From Natronosalvus hydrolyticus (GTDB lineage Archaea > Halobacteriota > Halobacteria > Halobacteriales > Natrialbaceae), in the NCBI GenBank assembly GCA_025517525.1, contig JAOPJZ010000003.1, forward strand, positions 124,001-188,000: 64,000 bases of DNA, read 5' to 3'. The notes under the pieces were generated by a model. It was not told where the DNA came from. It worked only from the letters and a program-made list of their open reading frames with translations, and made no database searches. Below are positions 8,489-17,201 of the stretch, piece after piece; the stretch's first letter is position 1; each line of letters starts with the position of its first letter. Made by a program: the position numbers and the translations under genes.

Positions 8489-9718
8489 TCACTCGAGCAA
8501 CTCGTTAGCGAGCATCGGCAGAAACGTCCCGATGTCGGTGACCATCCCGATGGCCTGTGCGCTGCCGCGGTCGAGCAGTTGCGTGACGGTTGCCGGATTG
8601 ATGTCGACGCAGACGGTTTTCGTCGTCGACGGGAGACAGTTGCCGACCGCGACCGAGTGCAACAGCGTCGAAAGCATCAACACCAGGTCGGCCTCGTGGG
8701 CCTGCTTCCGGATGGCGTCCTGGGCTTCGATGGCGTCCGTGATGGTGTCGGGAAGTGGCCCGTCGTCCCGAATCGACCCCGCAAGCACGTAGGGGACGTC
8801 GTTTTCGACACACTCGTACATGACGCCGCTGTCGACCAGGCCCTCGGAAACCGCGGCCCCGATACCGCCCGCTCGGCCGATTTCGCTGATCGTATAGATG
8901 TGGTGTTTGTGCCCCTTGCGCGGGTGCTCGAGCGTCTCGGTATCGACACCGAGTGAAGTGCCATACAGGTCACGCTCGAGGTCGTGCACCGCGAAGCCGT
9001 TCCCCGCGCTGAGCGCGTCGATGTAGCCGTTTCGAACGAGTGCGGCGAGTGCCTCGCGCCCGCCGGCGTGGACGATAGCGGGCCCGCAGACGACCAGTAC
9101 GGTGCCGTCGGCCTCGCGAACCTCGCGCATCTCCTGGGCGATCTCTTCGATCAGAGATTTCGAGGGACGCTCACTCGAGACGCCACCTTGCATAAAGCCG
9201 AAGGCGCTCCCTTTCCCGCGAGGTCGTTCCGGGGGTTCGACCCGGATTCCCGTCTCGCCGGTGACCACGAGATCGCCTTCTTCGATGGCGTTCAGTACCC
9301 GCGTTCTGACGCGTGGTTCGCCGTTGTCACGGTTTTCGACCACGAGCGCACAGTCCATCTCCGCCTCTTCGACCGGCACCCATTCACCGTCGATACGGAC
9401 CGAAGTCGGATGGTTCGTCGTCGAATAGAAATCGACCGGCACGACCTGGTCCGCCGGCGCTGCCTCGAGCGTCGCGTCCCGCGGGTCAGCGATGGTCGCC
9501 CCGTTCTGGTTCAGTTCGTGGAGAATAGCCCGCAGATCGGCTTCGGTCTCGGCACTGACCTCCATCCGACAGTACGTTTCCTCGTGTTTGTGTCGCCCAA
9601 CTTCGAACGCCTCGACATCGAACTCGCCACCGAGATCCATCACGGCACCGAAACACCGGGCCATCGTCCCGGAGTCGATAATATGTCCCTCGAGTTCGAC
9701 CGTACGACTGACAGTCAT
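8489..9718 (-). CDS. LOR/SDH-type archaeal ornithine cyclodeaminase (TIGR00300 family)
   Basis: The 409-aa protein matches the family annotated as LOR/SDH bifunctional enzyme conserved domain. Archaeal members have been shown to convert ornithine to proline plus ammonia with NAD. The N-terminal domain (HIIDSGTMARCFGAVMDLGG, then an ACT-like GRHKHEETYCRMEV segment) is followed by NHPTSVRIDGEWVPVE. The C-terminal Rossmann-like half has VLVVCGPAIVHAGGREAL, LSAGNGFAVHDLERDLYG and HSVAVGNCLPS. I start at the ATG at 9718; a GTG immediately upstream is in frame but adds one residue. This is an alternative proline route to ProABC. It is monocistronic and convergent with the lipoprotein gene. Confidence 0.85.
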   Translation of the reverse strand: MTVSRTVELEGHIIDSGTMARCFGAVMDLGGEFDVEAFEVGRHKHEETYCRMEVSAETEADLRAILHELNQNGATIADPRDATLEAAPADQVVPVDFYSTTNHPTSVRIDGEWVPVEEAEMDCALVVENRDNGEPRVRTRVLNAIEEGDLVVTGETGIRVEPPERPRGKGSAFGFMQGGVSSERPSKSLIEEIAQEMREVREADGTVLVVCGPAIVHAGGREALAALVRNGYIDALSAGNGFAVHDLERDLYGTSLGVDTETLEHPRKGHKHHIYTISEIGRAGGIGAAVSEGLVDSGVMYECVENDVPYVLAGSIRDDGPLPDTITDAIEAQDAIRKQAHEADLVLMLSTLLHSVAVGNCLPSTTKTVCVDINPATVTQLLDRGSAQAIGMVTDIGTFLPMLANELLE

Positions 9719-9952
9719 CACTGGTGGTTGGGCCTCAGGGACCGTGAATCTGTGTATCGGTGCAACGGGATTTGTGTCGTCACGTCTCGCCGATCACCTA
9801 CCCACGCCGGTGTTATTGGATGGGATAGCGACTGGTCGTGGCGACGCCAGACGACTCCCATCCTTTGATTGCTGGGTCCTATCCGTATGCAGCGCTGACT
9901 GTCATCGGAATCGCCAAAAATCCCTATCAACGGCGGTAGCCTATGCTATTGC

Positions 9953-10114
9953 ATGTCACTCGAGGAGCAAACTACGAAGCTCTCGCGCTGTCTGAACTGT
10001 GGATTCGAAGCCCCCGGCGGTGACGAGCAATGGGTTCGGCTCGAGGTACCCGGACTCGGTCGAATGACCCAGTGTCCGGAGTGCTCGAGCACGAACGTCA
10101 TCACGGGACGATAG
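9953..10114 (+). CDS. 53-aa zinc-ribbon small protein
   Basis: A short gene starts at ATG 9953 and ends with TAG at 10114. The translation begins [20 protein letters not shown] and carries two CxxC knuckles, CLNC (residues 13-16) and CPEC near residues 41-44, separated by 24 residues. That spacing is typical of the small CPxCG-related zinc-finger proteins that are abundant in haloarchaea. Such microproteins are probably regulatory or act as adaptors; the target is unknown. It lies divergently from the ornithine cyclodeaminase gene and about 190 bp upstream of msrB in the same direction. Codon use is like its neighbours, which argues against a chance ORF. Confidence 0.7.
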   Translation: MSLEEQTTKLSRCLNCGFEAPGGDEQWVRLEVPGLGRMTQCPECSSTNVITGR

Positions 10115-10305
10115 CTCTCGCAGCGAGACATCGCTTCCGACGAGGCTCGGGGGTCCGGAAACTCGAGAAACACTCGAGACATTCAGAATTATCATCCAGA
10201 GGCTCAGAAACACCAGGTGCTACCAAAACGCTCAGAAACTCGAGTGGTCCGGCGATTCGAATCGTCGGAGACACACTCTTTGACGTGGCGGCACTAGAGA
10301 AGTAC

Positions 10306-10704
10306 ATGAGCCAGGAGCCAGACGAGTTACCAGGCACCGACGAGGAGTGGCGCGAACGCCTCACCGACGAACAGTACCGAATCCTCCGCGAGGCTGGCAC
10401 CGAACGGCCGTTTACCGGCGAGTACGTCGACCACGAGGAAGACGGGAGCTACTCGTGTGCAGGCTGTGGCGCGACATTGTTCGAATCGGAGACGAAATAT
10501 CATTCGGGGTGTGGCTGGCCCAGTTTTTACGACGCTGACGACGACGTGATCGAGACGCGACTCGACACCAGCCAGGGCATGCGTCGCACCGAGGTCCTGT
10601 GTGCCAACTGCGGCGGCCACCTCGGTCACGTGTTCGAAGACGGGCCGGAGCCGACCGGACAGCGCTACTGCATTAATTCGGCCGCCCTCGACTTCGACGA
10701 GTAA
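10306..10704 (+). CDS. msrB: Peptide-methionine (R)-S-oxide reductase
   Basis: The 132-aa protein reduces the R-sulfoxide of methionine in proteins. It has the full MsrB core: two zinc-binding CxxC motifs (CAGC and CANC), the substrate loop [22 protein letters not shown], and the catalytic cysteine in RYCINSAAL near the C-terminus. I start at the ATG at 10306 ([15 protein letters not shown]); the open frame extends upstream to 10030 but without conserved sequence. It is a standalone cytoplasmic repair enzyme. The electron donor could be a thioredoxin or the glutaredoxin at 17202, which is inference. Confidence 0.92.
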   Translation: MSQEPDELPGTDEEWRERLTDEQYRILREAGTERPFTGEYVDHEEDGSYSCAGCGATLFESETKYHSGCGWPSFYDADDDVIETRLDTSQGMRRTEVLCANCGGHLGHVFEDGPEPTGQRYCINSAALDFDE

Positions 10705-10722
10705 CCGAAGGGAACTGCATCC

Positions 10723-11727
10723 CTATCGCCCGCTGCTCGAGGTCAGCCCAGCCGGCGGCTCGCCCGCCAGTTCGTCCCGACCGTGTGGAGCCTCGAAATC
10801 GAGGTCCGGCCCTCGAGCGATGATACCGCTCGGCGTCACGTCCGGATGGGTAGTGTAGTAGTGTTCTTTGATGTGGGCCATATCGACCGTCCCGGCGACG
10901 CCGGGCGTCTGGTACAGGTCTCGCAGGTACGGCCACAGATGCTCGAACTCCCGGATGAACCTAACGTTACACATGAAGTGGGTGTGATACACCTGATCGA
11001 ATCGCACGAGCGTCGTAAACAGACAGATGTCGGCTTCGGTGAGGCGGTCGCCCGCGAGATAGCGCTGATCGGCGAGCACCGAGTCCCAGTGCTCGAGCGC
11101 GCTGAAGAGGTCGTCGATAGCCTCGTCGTAGGGTTCCTGTTTGGTGGCGAATCCGGCCCGATAGACGCCGTTGTTGATGGGTTCGTAGATGTCCTCGATG
11201 ACGCGGTCGACCGTATCGCGGTAGCCATCGGGGTAGAGGTCCACGTGGGTGGTCGCCACATCGTCGAACTCGGTGTCGAGCATCCGGATGATCTCGGCTG
11301 ACTCGTTGTTGACGATGGTGTCTTCTTTGGTGTCCCACAACACGGGAACGGTAACCCGACAGGTAACCGTCGGGTCGGCCCGAACGTAGAGTTCCCGCAG
11401 GTAGTCGACTCCGTGCAGGTGGTCGACCGTGCAGCCCTCTTTCTCGGGCGTAAACTGCCAGCCGTCTTCGGCCCGATAGGGATCGACGACCGAGACACTA
11501 ATCGCGTCCTCGAGGCCTTTCAGCGCCCGGAGGAGCAACGTTCGGTGTGCCCACGGGCAGGCGGAGGAAACGTAGAGGTGATACCGGCCGGCTTCGGGCT
11601 GAAAACGTGCATCCGGGTCGGCCCGAATCGTGTCACGAAAGGTCGTCGTCTGGCGTTCGAACGAGCCGTCATCGCTGGCGTACTGGCCGACATCGGTGTG
11701 CCACTCGCCGTCGACGAGCATGTTCAT
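10723..11727 (-). CDS. Glutathionyl-hydroquinone-reductase-like protein (ECM4/YqjG family)
   Basis: This 334-aa protein has the ECM4/Xi-class glutathione transferase layout. A thioredoxin-fold N-terminal domain contains the active-site motif SSACPWAHRTLL (about residues 55-66), with TVPVLWDTKEDTIVNNES as the substrate-side loop, followed by an all-helical C-terminal domain (YLAGDRLTEADICLF). In bacteria these enzymes remove glutathione from glutathionyl-hydroquinones through the CPWA cysteine. Haloarchaea use gamma-glutamylcysteine rather than glutathione as their main thiol, so the real partner here is probably that thiol. An ATG two codons downstream is an equally good start. It is convergent with msrB, with an 18-bp gap. 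Confidence 0.85.
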   Translation of the reverse strand: MNMLVDGEWHTDVGQYASDDGSFERQTTTFRDTIRADPDARFQPEAGRYHLYVSSACPWAHRTLLLRALKGLEDAISVSVVDPYRAEDGWQFTPEKEGCTVDHLHGVDYLRELYVRADPTVTCRVTVPVLWDTKEDTIVNNESAEIIRMLDTEFDDVATTHVDLYPDGYRDTVDRVIEDIYEPINNGVYRAGFATKQEPYDEAIDDLFSALEHWDSVLADQRYLAGDRLTEADICLFTTLVRFDQVYHTHFMCNVRFIREFEHLWPYLRDLYQTPGVAGTVDMAHIKEHYYTTHPDVTPSGIIARGPDLDFEAPHGRDELAGEPPAGLTSSSGR

Positions 11728-11938
11728 AGCCAGGTCTAAGGGAGCGGAACCTAAATCACTGCGCTAACATCAGTGTTATATGCGGGACAGGCGCAATACC
11801 ACGTCGTTTACGGCGTGGATACGCGCCGTCACGTGATGACGCCAATCACTAAGAACAGCATTGACTGGATATTCCACCGGTCTCAATCCGAACCTTTACC
11901 AGAGACGCGAGTATAAGTGATTATACAAAGGTTCCACG

Positions 11939-13258
11939 ATGTTGGAAGTCCACCGCACTCACCGAGCGAAAATCCTCAACCCCTCACAAGTAGAGGACTC
12001 TCTCGACCGACACGGGTGGTCGGCCAGCAAACTCTGGAACGTTGCGAACTACCACTCCCGGCAAGTCTGGGAGGAAACGGGCGAGATTCCCGACCACGGC
12101 GACCTCAAAGACGAGTTGAAGACTCACACTAAATACAAGGGACTGCACAGTCAGTCCAGTCAGCGCGTTCTGGAGGAACTCGCTGAAGCCTTCAACTCAT
12201 GGTACGGAAAGAGGAAGTCAGACAGTCGAGCGAATCCGCCCGGCTACCGCAAGAAAAACTATTACGACAACCGAGGCCGTCGCGTCCACGAAGAACACCC
12301 GCGTTCAACCATCACGTGGAAGCAAAACGGCATCCGACACGACACCAAGAACAACCGCGTGCGCCTCTCGAAAGGCGCAAACCACAAGGAACACCCGAAA
12401 GCGTGGGAGTACATCCTCGTCGAGTACGAAACACGTCCCGGCGTCACGGTTGAGAACCTGCAACAAGTCAGGGCGGTCTACGACAAGGCGAACGAGCGGT
12501 GGGAATTGCACCTCGTCTGCAAAGACGAAATCGAGACACCCACCGCGCCCGGAACCGAATCGGCAGGCATTGACCTCGGTATTTGCAACTTCGCCGCTGT
12601 CGCGTACAGCACGGAAGACGCCGACCTGTACCCCGGTAATCGGTTGAAACAGGACGGGTACTACTTCCCAAAGGAAATCGCCAACTGTGGTGACAGTGGT
12701 GGTGAACGAGCCACGCGATTGCATCACAAGTGGTCGGAGCGACGTACCCACTTCTTCCACTCCCTTGCCAAGCACATCGTAGAGCAGTGTATTGAGCGTG
12801 GAGTTGGTCGTATCAACGTCGGGGAACTCGCTGGCGTCCGCGAAGACGAGAACGGCGAGTCGAAAAACTGGGGTCGCCACGGGAACCTTGACTTACACGG
12901 GTGGGCATTCGACAGGTTCACCAGTATTCTCACCTACAAGGCGAAGGTTGAGGGCATTGAAGTCGTGGAAGTGTCCGAGCGAGACACGAGCAAGACGTGT
13001 TGCATGTGCGGTAGAGAAGATGATAGTCAGCGCGTTGAACGCGGGTTGTACGTGTGTAAAGAGTGTGACGCGGCATTCAACGCTGACGTGAATGGGGCGG
13101 AGAATATCCGTCTCGACTTGAACCAAAGTAACTCTGAGTCTGCACCCAGTTTGGGTGTGGATAGGAGTACCGGCTGGTTGGCACAGCCCGGAGTCTACCT
13201 TCATGACTTGTCTCACGGATTCTCACCGAGGGAACAAGTGGTAGACTGCAAACCCTAA
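11939..13258 (+). CDS. tnpB: RNA-guided nuclease TnpB (IS1341-type OrfB)
   Basis: The 439-aa protein has all three RuvC catalytic acids in the expected context: D212 in GIDLGICNF, E296 in INVGELAG and D383 in NADVNGAENI. The zinc ribbon lies just before the last motif (CCMCG...CKEC). Length and motif order are complete, so it is probably active. TnpB proteins cut DNA guided by a right-end-derived RNA and help the element persist. A TATA-like stretch (GAGTATAAGTGATTATAC) precedes the ATG at 11939. The 40 residues after the final motif are poorly conserved, as usual, and overlap the region that gives rise to the guide RNA scaffold in related elements. Confidence 0.92.
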   Translation: MLEVHRTHRAKILNPSQVEDSLDRHGWSASKLWNVANYHSRQVWEETGEIPDHGDLKDELKTHTKYKGLHSQSSQRVLEELAEAFNSWYGKRKSDSRANPPGYRKKNYYDNRGRRVHEEHPRSTITWKQNGIRHDTKNNRVRLSKGANHKEHPKAWEYILVEYETRPGVTVENLQQVRAVYDKANERWELHLVCKDEIETPTAPGTESAGIDLGICNFAAVAYSTEDADLYPGNRLKQDGYYFPKEIANCGDSGGERATRLHHKWSERRTHFFHSLAKHIVEQCIERGVGRINVGELAGVREDENGESKNWGRHGNLDLHGWAFDRFTSILTYKAKVEGIEVVEVSERDTSKTCCMCGREDDSQRVERGLYVCKECDAAFNADVNGAENIRLDLNQSNSESAPSLGVDRSTGWLAQPGVYLHDLSHGFSPREQVVDCKP

Positions 13259-13280
13259 TATCCCAACTGCGGTCGGGATT

Positions 13281-13300
13281 CCTCCGCGTTCACGCGGAGG
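13281..13300 (+). repeat. Right-end hairpin of the IS element and likely guide-RNA scaffold stem
   Basis: CCTCCGCG and CGCGGAGG form a perfect 8-bp stem with a TTCA loop, 22 bp after the tnpB stop. In IS200/IS605 elements the right-end hairpin is both the transposase recognition structure and the 3' part of the TnpB-bound RNA. Sense-overlapping RNAs from this position are documented for Halobacterium IS1341-type genes. The bases just beyond about 13310 would then act as the guide segment. Confidence 0.6.
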
Positions 13301-13355
13301 AGGATGTCAATGGCGGCGCTGTATAAGGGCGACCGCTCTCACTCGAGCGAACACG

Positions 13356-13362
13356 TTTATAC
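13356..13362 (+). promoter_or_regulatory. TATA box of the methyltransferase-like gene
   Basis: TTTATAC at 13356-13362 is centred 26 nt before the ATG at 13385, predicting a leaderless mRNA. This spacing decides between the ATG at 13385 and the longer open frame beginning at 13304, which would start inside the IS end. Confidence 0.6.
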
Positions 13363-13384
13363 ACCAGCGCGAACCACTCGAAGT

Positions 13385-14452
13385 ATGGCCGACGACGGGA
13401 ACGACGGACATCGCCAGAGCCGACTCGTGACCGACGAGGATGGCACATTCGACGCCGAGGGGGCCCGCGAAGAGTCACTCCCAATCGAAAACGGCGAGGT
13501 CATCGACACGGATGCGCTCAGTGACCACCAGACCTACCTCGAGGGGCGCGGCATCTACGACGAGCGAAACCGACTCAATGACCTGACGGGACGCGAATGG
13601 AAGTTCGCGACGAAATCGGTGATTCCACAGGCGTATCCGCCCGACCTCCAGCACGACCTGCGGAGCGAACACGGCGGCCAGAAACCGCCACGACTGTGTG
13701 CGGAGCTGATCGGTCGGTTCAGCAAAGCGGGCGAAACGGTGCTCGACCCGTTCGCCGGCGTTGGCGGCACGCTGCTCGGGGCGAGTTGCTGTGAACACGA
13801 GGGAACCGGGCGTCGGGACGCAATTGGCTTCGAACGAACCGCCCGCTGGATCGAGGTCTACGAAACCGTCCTCAAGCGGGAAAACGAGCGCCGCCGCGAG
13901 GCCGGCGAACCACCGCTAGCGTCACAGGAGATGCGACACGGCGACTGTCGGGATTTGGCCGCTGAACTCGAGACTGACTCGGTCGATCTGCTGTTGACCG
14001 ACGTCCCCTACTGGGACATGGACGAACGCGAGCAAACGCGAAACGAACGGGCGACTCGAGCGAGTAAACTTGGGACGTTCGATGACGAGCGGGCGGCGAG
14101 CAACGCAGCAAGCGAGAGCGAGGGTGTACCGGTCGACACTGCAACCGAGAGCGCCGGTCAGTCGAAAGCCCACTGGCTCGAGGAGATGGCCGACGCATTC
14201 GACCGGTTTACCCGGCCCCTGAAGCCGGGACGTTACGCAGTGGTGTTTATCGGCGATATGTACCAGAACCAGTCCTACGAATTCCTCTCGGCTGATCTGG
14301 CGCGGACCATCGAAGCCGAGACGTCGCTAACGCTGGTTGCCAACCTGATCTGGTATGATCCTTCGAAGGACCTGCACGTCTACGGCTATCCGTTCTCGTT
14401 CGTCCCCTCGATGGTCCACCAGAACGTGCTGGTGTTTCGCCTCGAGGAGTGA
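13385..14452 (+). CDS. DNA methyltransferase-like protein (beta-type, orphan)
   Basis: The 355-aa protein has an S-adenosylmethionine-binding motif I, ETVLDPFAGVGGTLLGA, followed about 90 residues later by the motif IV position LLLTDVPYWDMD. The C-terminal half has GRYAVVFIGDMY, LIWYDPSKDLHVYGYPFSFVPS and a final HQNVLVFR, as in N4-cytosine/N6-adenine methyltransferases of the COG0863 type. Motif IV reads DVPY instead of the usual (D/N/S)PPY, so the target may be RNA or another amine rather than DNA. No restriction enzyme gene is adjacent. The first 35 residues and a segment near residues 215-255 are charged, low-complexity insertions. The start is set by the TATA box at 13356. Confidence 0.7.
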   Translation: MADDGNDGHRQSRLVTDEDGTFDAEGAREESLPIENGEVIDTDALSDHQTYLEGRGIYDERNRLNDLTGREWKFATKSVIPQAYPPDLQHDLRSEHGGQKPPRLCAELIGRFSKAGETVLDPFAGVGGTLLGASCCEHEGTGRRDAIGFERTARWIEVYETVLKRENERRREAGEPPLASQEMRHGDCRDLAAELETDSVDLLLTDVPYWDMDEREQTRNERATRASKLGTFDDERAASNAASESEGVPVDTATESAGQSKAHWLEEMADAFDRFTRPLKPGRYAVVFIGDMYQNQSYEFLSADLARTIEAETSLTLVANLIWYDPSKDLHVYGYPFSFVPSMVHQNVLVFRLEE

Positions 14453-14659
14453 GTCGAATTCGTCGTAAACCTGACCCGTCGTCTGACTTCCGTCACACGT
14501 TCGTCTGACTGATATTTATTGGGGTTGGTGTCAATAGTTCACTCGAGGCACGCACCGATCTGACGCTGTCAGTTCCCATCCTTCCCCGTGCGTGCCCATC
14601 CCTTCTCAGGGCGGATTGTCACACCCCACCAAAGCACTCACGCGGATAGTCTCACCCGT

Positions 14660-15310
14660 TCAAACCAGCGCTGCCCGTACGTCCTCGATCGTACTCGTTT
14701 CGGTAATGATGGCAACTTCGTCGCCGGTCTCGAGCCTCGTCCCCGGAAGCGGAATCGTCAATGGCTCCTTTTCGCGGCCGTGGGCGTAGATTCGAGCCAT
14801 CGCTGGCAACGCGAGTTCGCTAATCCGTTTTCCAACCGCACTCGAGTCGGGGGAAATCTCGAGTACCGTCAGCTGCAGGTCCTGAGCGATATCTGCGACG
14901 ACATTGAAATCTCCGCCGAGCAGTGCCGTTTTTGCGCCAGCCGCACCGAGCCGTTCGGGATAGACGATATCGTCGACGTCTTCGGCGTATTTTTTGTAGA
15001 TGTCTTCTCGGTAGTCTTCGTCGATGCGCAACACCGTCCGGCAGCCGTAGTGAGCACCGATCAGGCAGGCACTGAAGTTCACGTTCAGGTCGGGCGTCAT
15101 CGCCCCGATGGCGTCTGCGTCCTCGATACCGGCCTCGACCAGTGTCTCCTCGTCGGCCCCGTCGCCGCGAACACCCTCGAGACCCTCGCCGGCGGCCCGC
15201 TCGAGTCGGTCCTCATCACGGTCGACGATCACGACACCGTGGCCTTCAGTCGATAGCAGGCGTGCAGTTCGCGATCCGACCCGACCGTATCCAACGATGA
15301 TAAACTTCAT
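14660..15310 (-). CDS. TrkA-type NAD-binding (RCK) protein
   Basis: The 216-aa protein has one RCK module. The TrkA-N Rossmann domain starts at residue 1 (MKFIIVGYGRVGSRTARLL, GxGxxG at 7-12, acidic residue in VIVDRDE). The TrkA-C domain follows from about residue 135 (LQLTVLEISPDSSAVGKRISEL ... TGDEVAIITE). Such proteins bind NAD(H) or nucleotides and gate potassium channels or Trk/Ktr transporters. No membrane partner is encoded next to it, so it must act on a channel encoded elsewhere. It is divergent from the purine permease gene, separated by a 227-bp AT-rich region. The start at the ATG at 15310 is unambiguous because the Rossmann strand begins at residue 2. Confidence 0.88.
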   Translation of the reverse strand: MKFIIVGYGRVGSRTARLLSTEGHGVVIVDRDEDRLERAAGEGLEGVRGDGADEETLVEAGIEDADAIGAMTPDLNVNFSACLIGAHYGCRTVLRIDEDYREDIYKKYAEDVDDIVYPERLGAAGAKTALLGGDFNVVADIAQDLQLTVLEISPDSSAVGKRISELALPAMARIYAHGREKEPLTIPLPGTRLETGDEVAIITETSTIEDVRAALV

Positions 15311-15498
15311 ATGCCAATAGTATGCCGGGAGGCATGATATATGTTAGTCTTCATCATAGCCATTAGCTGCAAACCGAATCGGACTGTTCACCAGATTATC
15401 AAGAGTGGCGTAACGAGTCAGTTGACACACATGAAGATCACGATTATTCCTCGAGTATGCATTAATATGTGGAAAAAACACGCAACTAAGACAAGAAG

Positions 15499-15519
15499 AT
15501 TTAAGCGGTAACTGTTACC
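15499..15519 (+). promoter_or_regulatory. TATA box with abutting palindromic operator before the purine permease
   Basis: A TATA-like ATTTAAG occupies about 15499-15505, some 33-38 nt upstream of the ATG at 15538. Directly abutting it is GGTAAC-T-GTTACC (15507-15519), a perfect 6-bp inverted repeat with a one-base centre. It sits between the TATA box and the predicted transcription start, where a bound repressor would block initiation. Confidence 0.5.
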
Positions 15520-15537
15520 TATGCTTGAATATCCAAC

Positions 15538-17022
15538 ATGGGGACAAAGGAGACGATAGCGGACTACTTTGATTTTGATGGTAACGACACCGCCCTTCGA
15601 ACCGAGGTGCTCGCAGGGGCGACGACCTTCCTCGCGATGGCCTACATCATCGTGGTCAACCCGGCTATTCTCGTTCCAGCCATATTCGAACTTCCACCGG
15701 GTGAAATCGGTCCAGGATCGGAAACCGAGATTGCCGGCAGCATGTACACCTACACCGAGGTGTTCCAGATGCTGGCCGTCGTAACCATCCTGGCGTCAAT
15801 AATCGCCATCTCGGTCATGACATTTTATGCCAATCGGCCGTTCGGCCTGGCTCCCGGGATGGGACTCAACGCGTTTTTCACCTTCACCGTTGTTTTGATC
15901 CTCGGCGTCCCGTGGCAGGTCGCCCTGGCCGCGGTGTTCGTCGAAGGGATCATCTTCATCGCGCTGACAGCCGTCGGCGCACGAAAGTACATCATCGAGC
16001 TCTTCCCCGAACCGGTCAAGTTCGCCGTCGGGGCCGGTATCGGTGTTTTCTTGCTCTTTTTGGGTCTTCAGGAAATGCAAGTGGTGGTCGCCTACGACGC
16101 GACGCTCATCACGCTCGGGAACGTCCTCGAGAGCCCGGTCGCCGCGTTCTCACTGGCTGGACTCGTCCTGACGCTGTTGCTCTACGCCCGCGGGGTCCGT
16201 GGCTCCATCATCATCGGGATTTTGACCACGGCGATTGCAGCCTGGGTCGTCACGCTCGCAGGGCTGGTGAGTCCCGGTACACTCGCTCCAGAACAACCCT
16301 ACGACCAGGTTTCGAACGAGGGGCTGGTTACTGTGCTCACGTCCGTCCAGTACGATTTCACGCCGCTGTTTTTCGGCTTCATCGAGGGTCTCGGGATGAT
16401 CACCGAGGATCCGCTCGTGTTCTTGCTGGTCGTGTTCACGTTCTTCTTCGTTGACTTCTTCGACACTGCCGGGACGCTCATCGGCGTCTCACAGGTCGGT
16501 GGCTTCCTCGATGACGACGGCGACCTGCCGGAGATCGAAAAGCCGCTCATGGCCGACGCAGTCGGGACCACCGCAGGTGCGATGATGGGGACCTCAACGG
16601 TGACGACGTACATCGAATCCTCAACCGGCATCGAAGAAGGCGGGAAAACCGGTTTCACGGCGCTCGTGGTCGGTGGCTTCTTCCTGCTGTCGCTGTTGTT
16701 CATCCCGCTGATGAGCGCGATTCCACAGTACGCGACCTACCTCGCATTGGTCGTCGTCGGTATCATCATGCTCCAGGGCGTGGCCGATATCGACTGGCAG
16801 GACCCCGCCTGGGCGATCTCCGGCGGACTGACGATTACGATTATGCCGCTGACGACTTCGATCGCCAACGGTCTGGCGGCCGGTATCATCAGCTACCCGC
16901 TCGTCAAAGCCGCGATGGGAGAAAAACGCGACGTCTCGCTCGGACAGTGGGTGCTCGCCGTCGCGTTCATCGCGTACTTCGTCATCTACTTCGCCATCGA
17001 AGCCGGTCAGTTCGGCTTCTAA
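15538..17022 (+). CDS. AzgA-type purine permease (NCS2 family)
   Basis: The 494-aa polytopic membrane protein matches the AzgA/PbuG branch of the NCS2 nucleobase transporters, which import hypoxanthine, guanine or adenine by proton symport. The N-terminal LRTEVLAGATTFLAMAYIIVVNPAIL (residues 21-46), the GMGLNAFFTF motif, FFFVDFFDTAGTLIGV and GTSTVTTYIESSTGIEEGGKTG are hallmark segments of that branch. About 12 to 14 hydrophobic helices are present. The gene is single, with a well-placed promoter and a candidate operator upstream. The exact base carried cannot be assigned from sequence. Confidence 0.9.
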   Translation: MGTKETIADYFDFDGNDTALRTEVLAGATTFLAMAYIIVVNPAILVPAIFELPPGEIGPGSETEIAGSMYTYTEVFQMLAVVTILASIIAISVMTFYANRPFGLAPGMGLNAFFTFTVVLILGVPWQVALAAVFVEGIIFIALTAVGARKYIIELFPEPVKFAVGAGIGVFLLFLGLQEMQVVVAYDATLITLGNVLESPVAAFSLAGLVLTLLLYARGVRGSIIIGILTTAIAAWVVTLAGLVSPGTLAPEQPYDQVSNEGLVTVLTSVQYDFTPLFFGFIEGLGMITEDPLVFLLVVFTFFFVDFFDTAGTLIGVSQVGGFLDDDGDLPEIEKPLMADAVGTTAGAMMGTSTVTTYIESSTGIEEGGKTGFTALVVGGFFLLSLLFIPLMSAIPQYATYLALVVVGIIMLQGVADIDWQDPAWAISGGLTITIMPLTTSIANGLAAGIISYPLVKAAMGEKRDVSLGQWVLAVAFIAYFVIYFAIEAGQFGF

Positions 17023-17201
17023 CTGAGGCATCAAATCGATTTTTCGTGCCGCTCGAGTCGTCGCATACGGTAGAGTCAGTTCCCGTACAGACCTCGAGCA
17101 TGCCTATCGTCGTCCTCGTCAGGGGAGCTCTCGGGTCACCAATAGCGGCAACTCCCTCGACAATCGGTGGTCTCTTTGGGCGCTCATCCCAATACCCCGA
17201 T

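Larger units (their letters stand above)
11799..13310 (+). mobile_element. IS1341-type (IS200/IS605 family) element with TnpB only
   Basis: The element carries one gene, the RuvC-like nuclease TnpB, and no Y1 transposase TnpA. The proposed left end is a hairpin at 11799-11818 (CCACGTCG, loop TTTA, CGGCGTGG; eight pairs including one G-T). The right end is a perfect hairpin at 13281-13300. The borders are approximate because IS200/IS605 elements make no target duplication or inverted termini. It sits cleanly in the intergenic space between the ECM4-like gene and the methyltransferase gene and breaks neither. Lacking TnpA, it could move only with a helper in trans. Confidence 0.75.
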
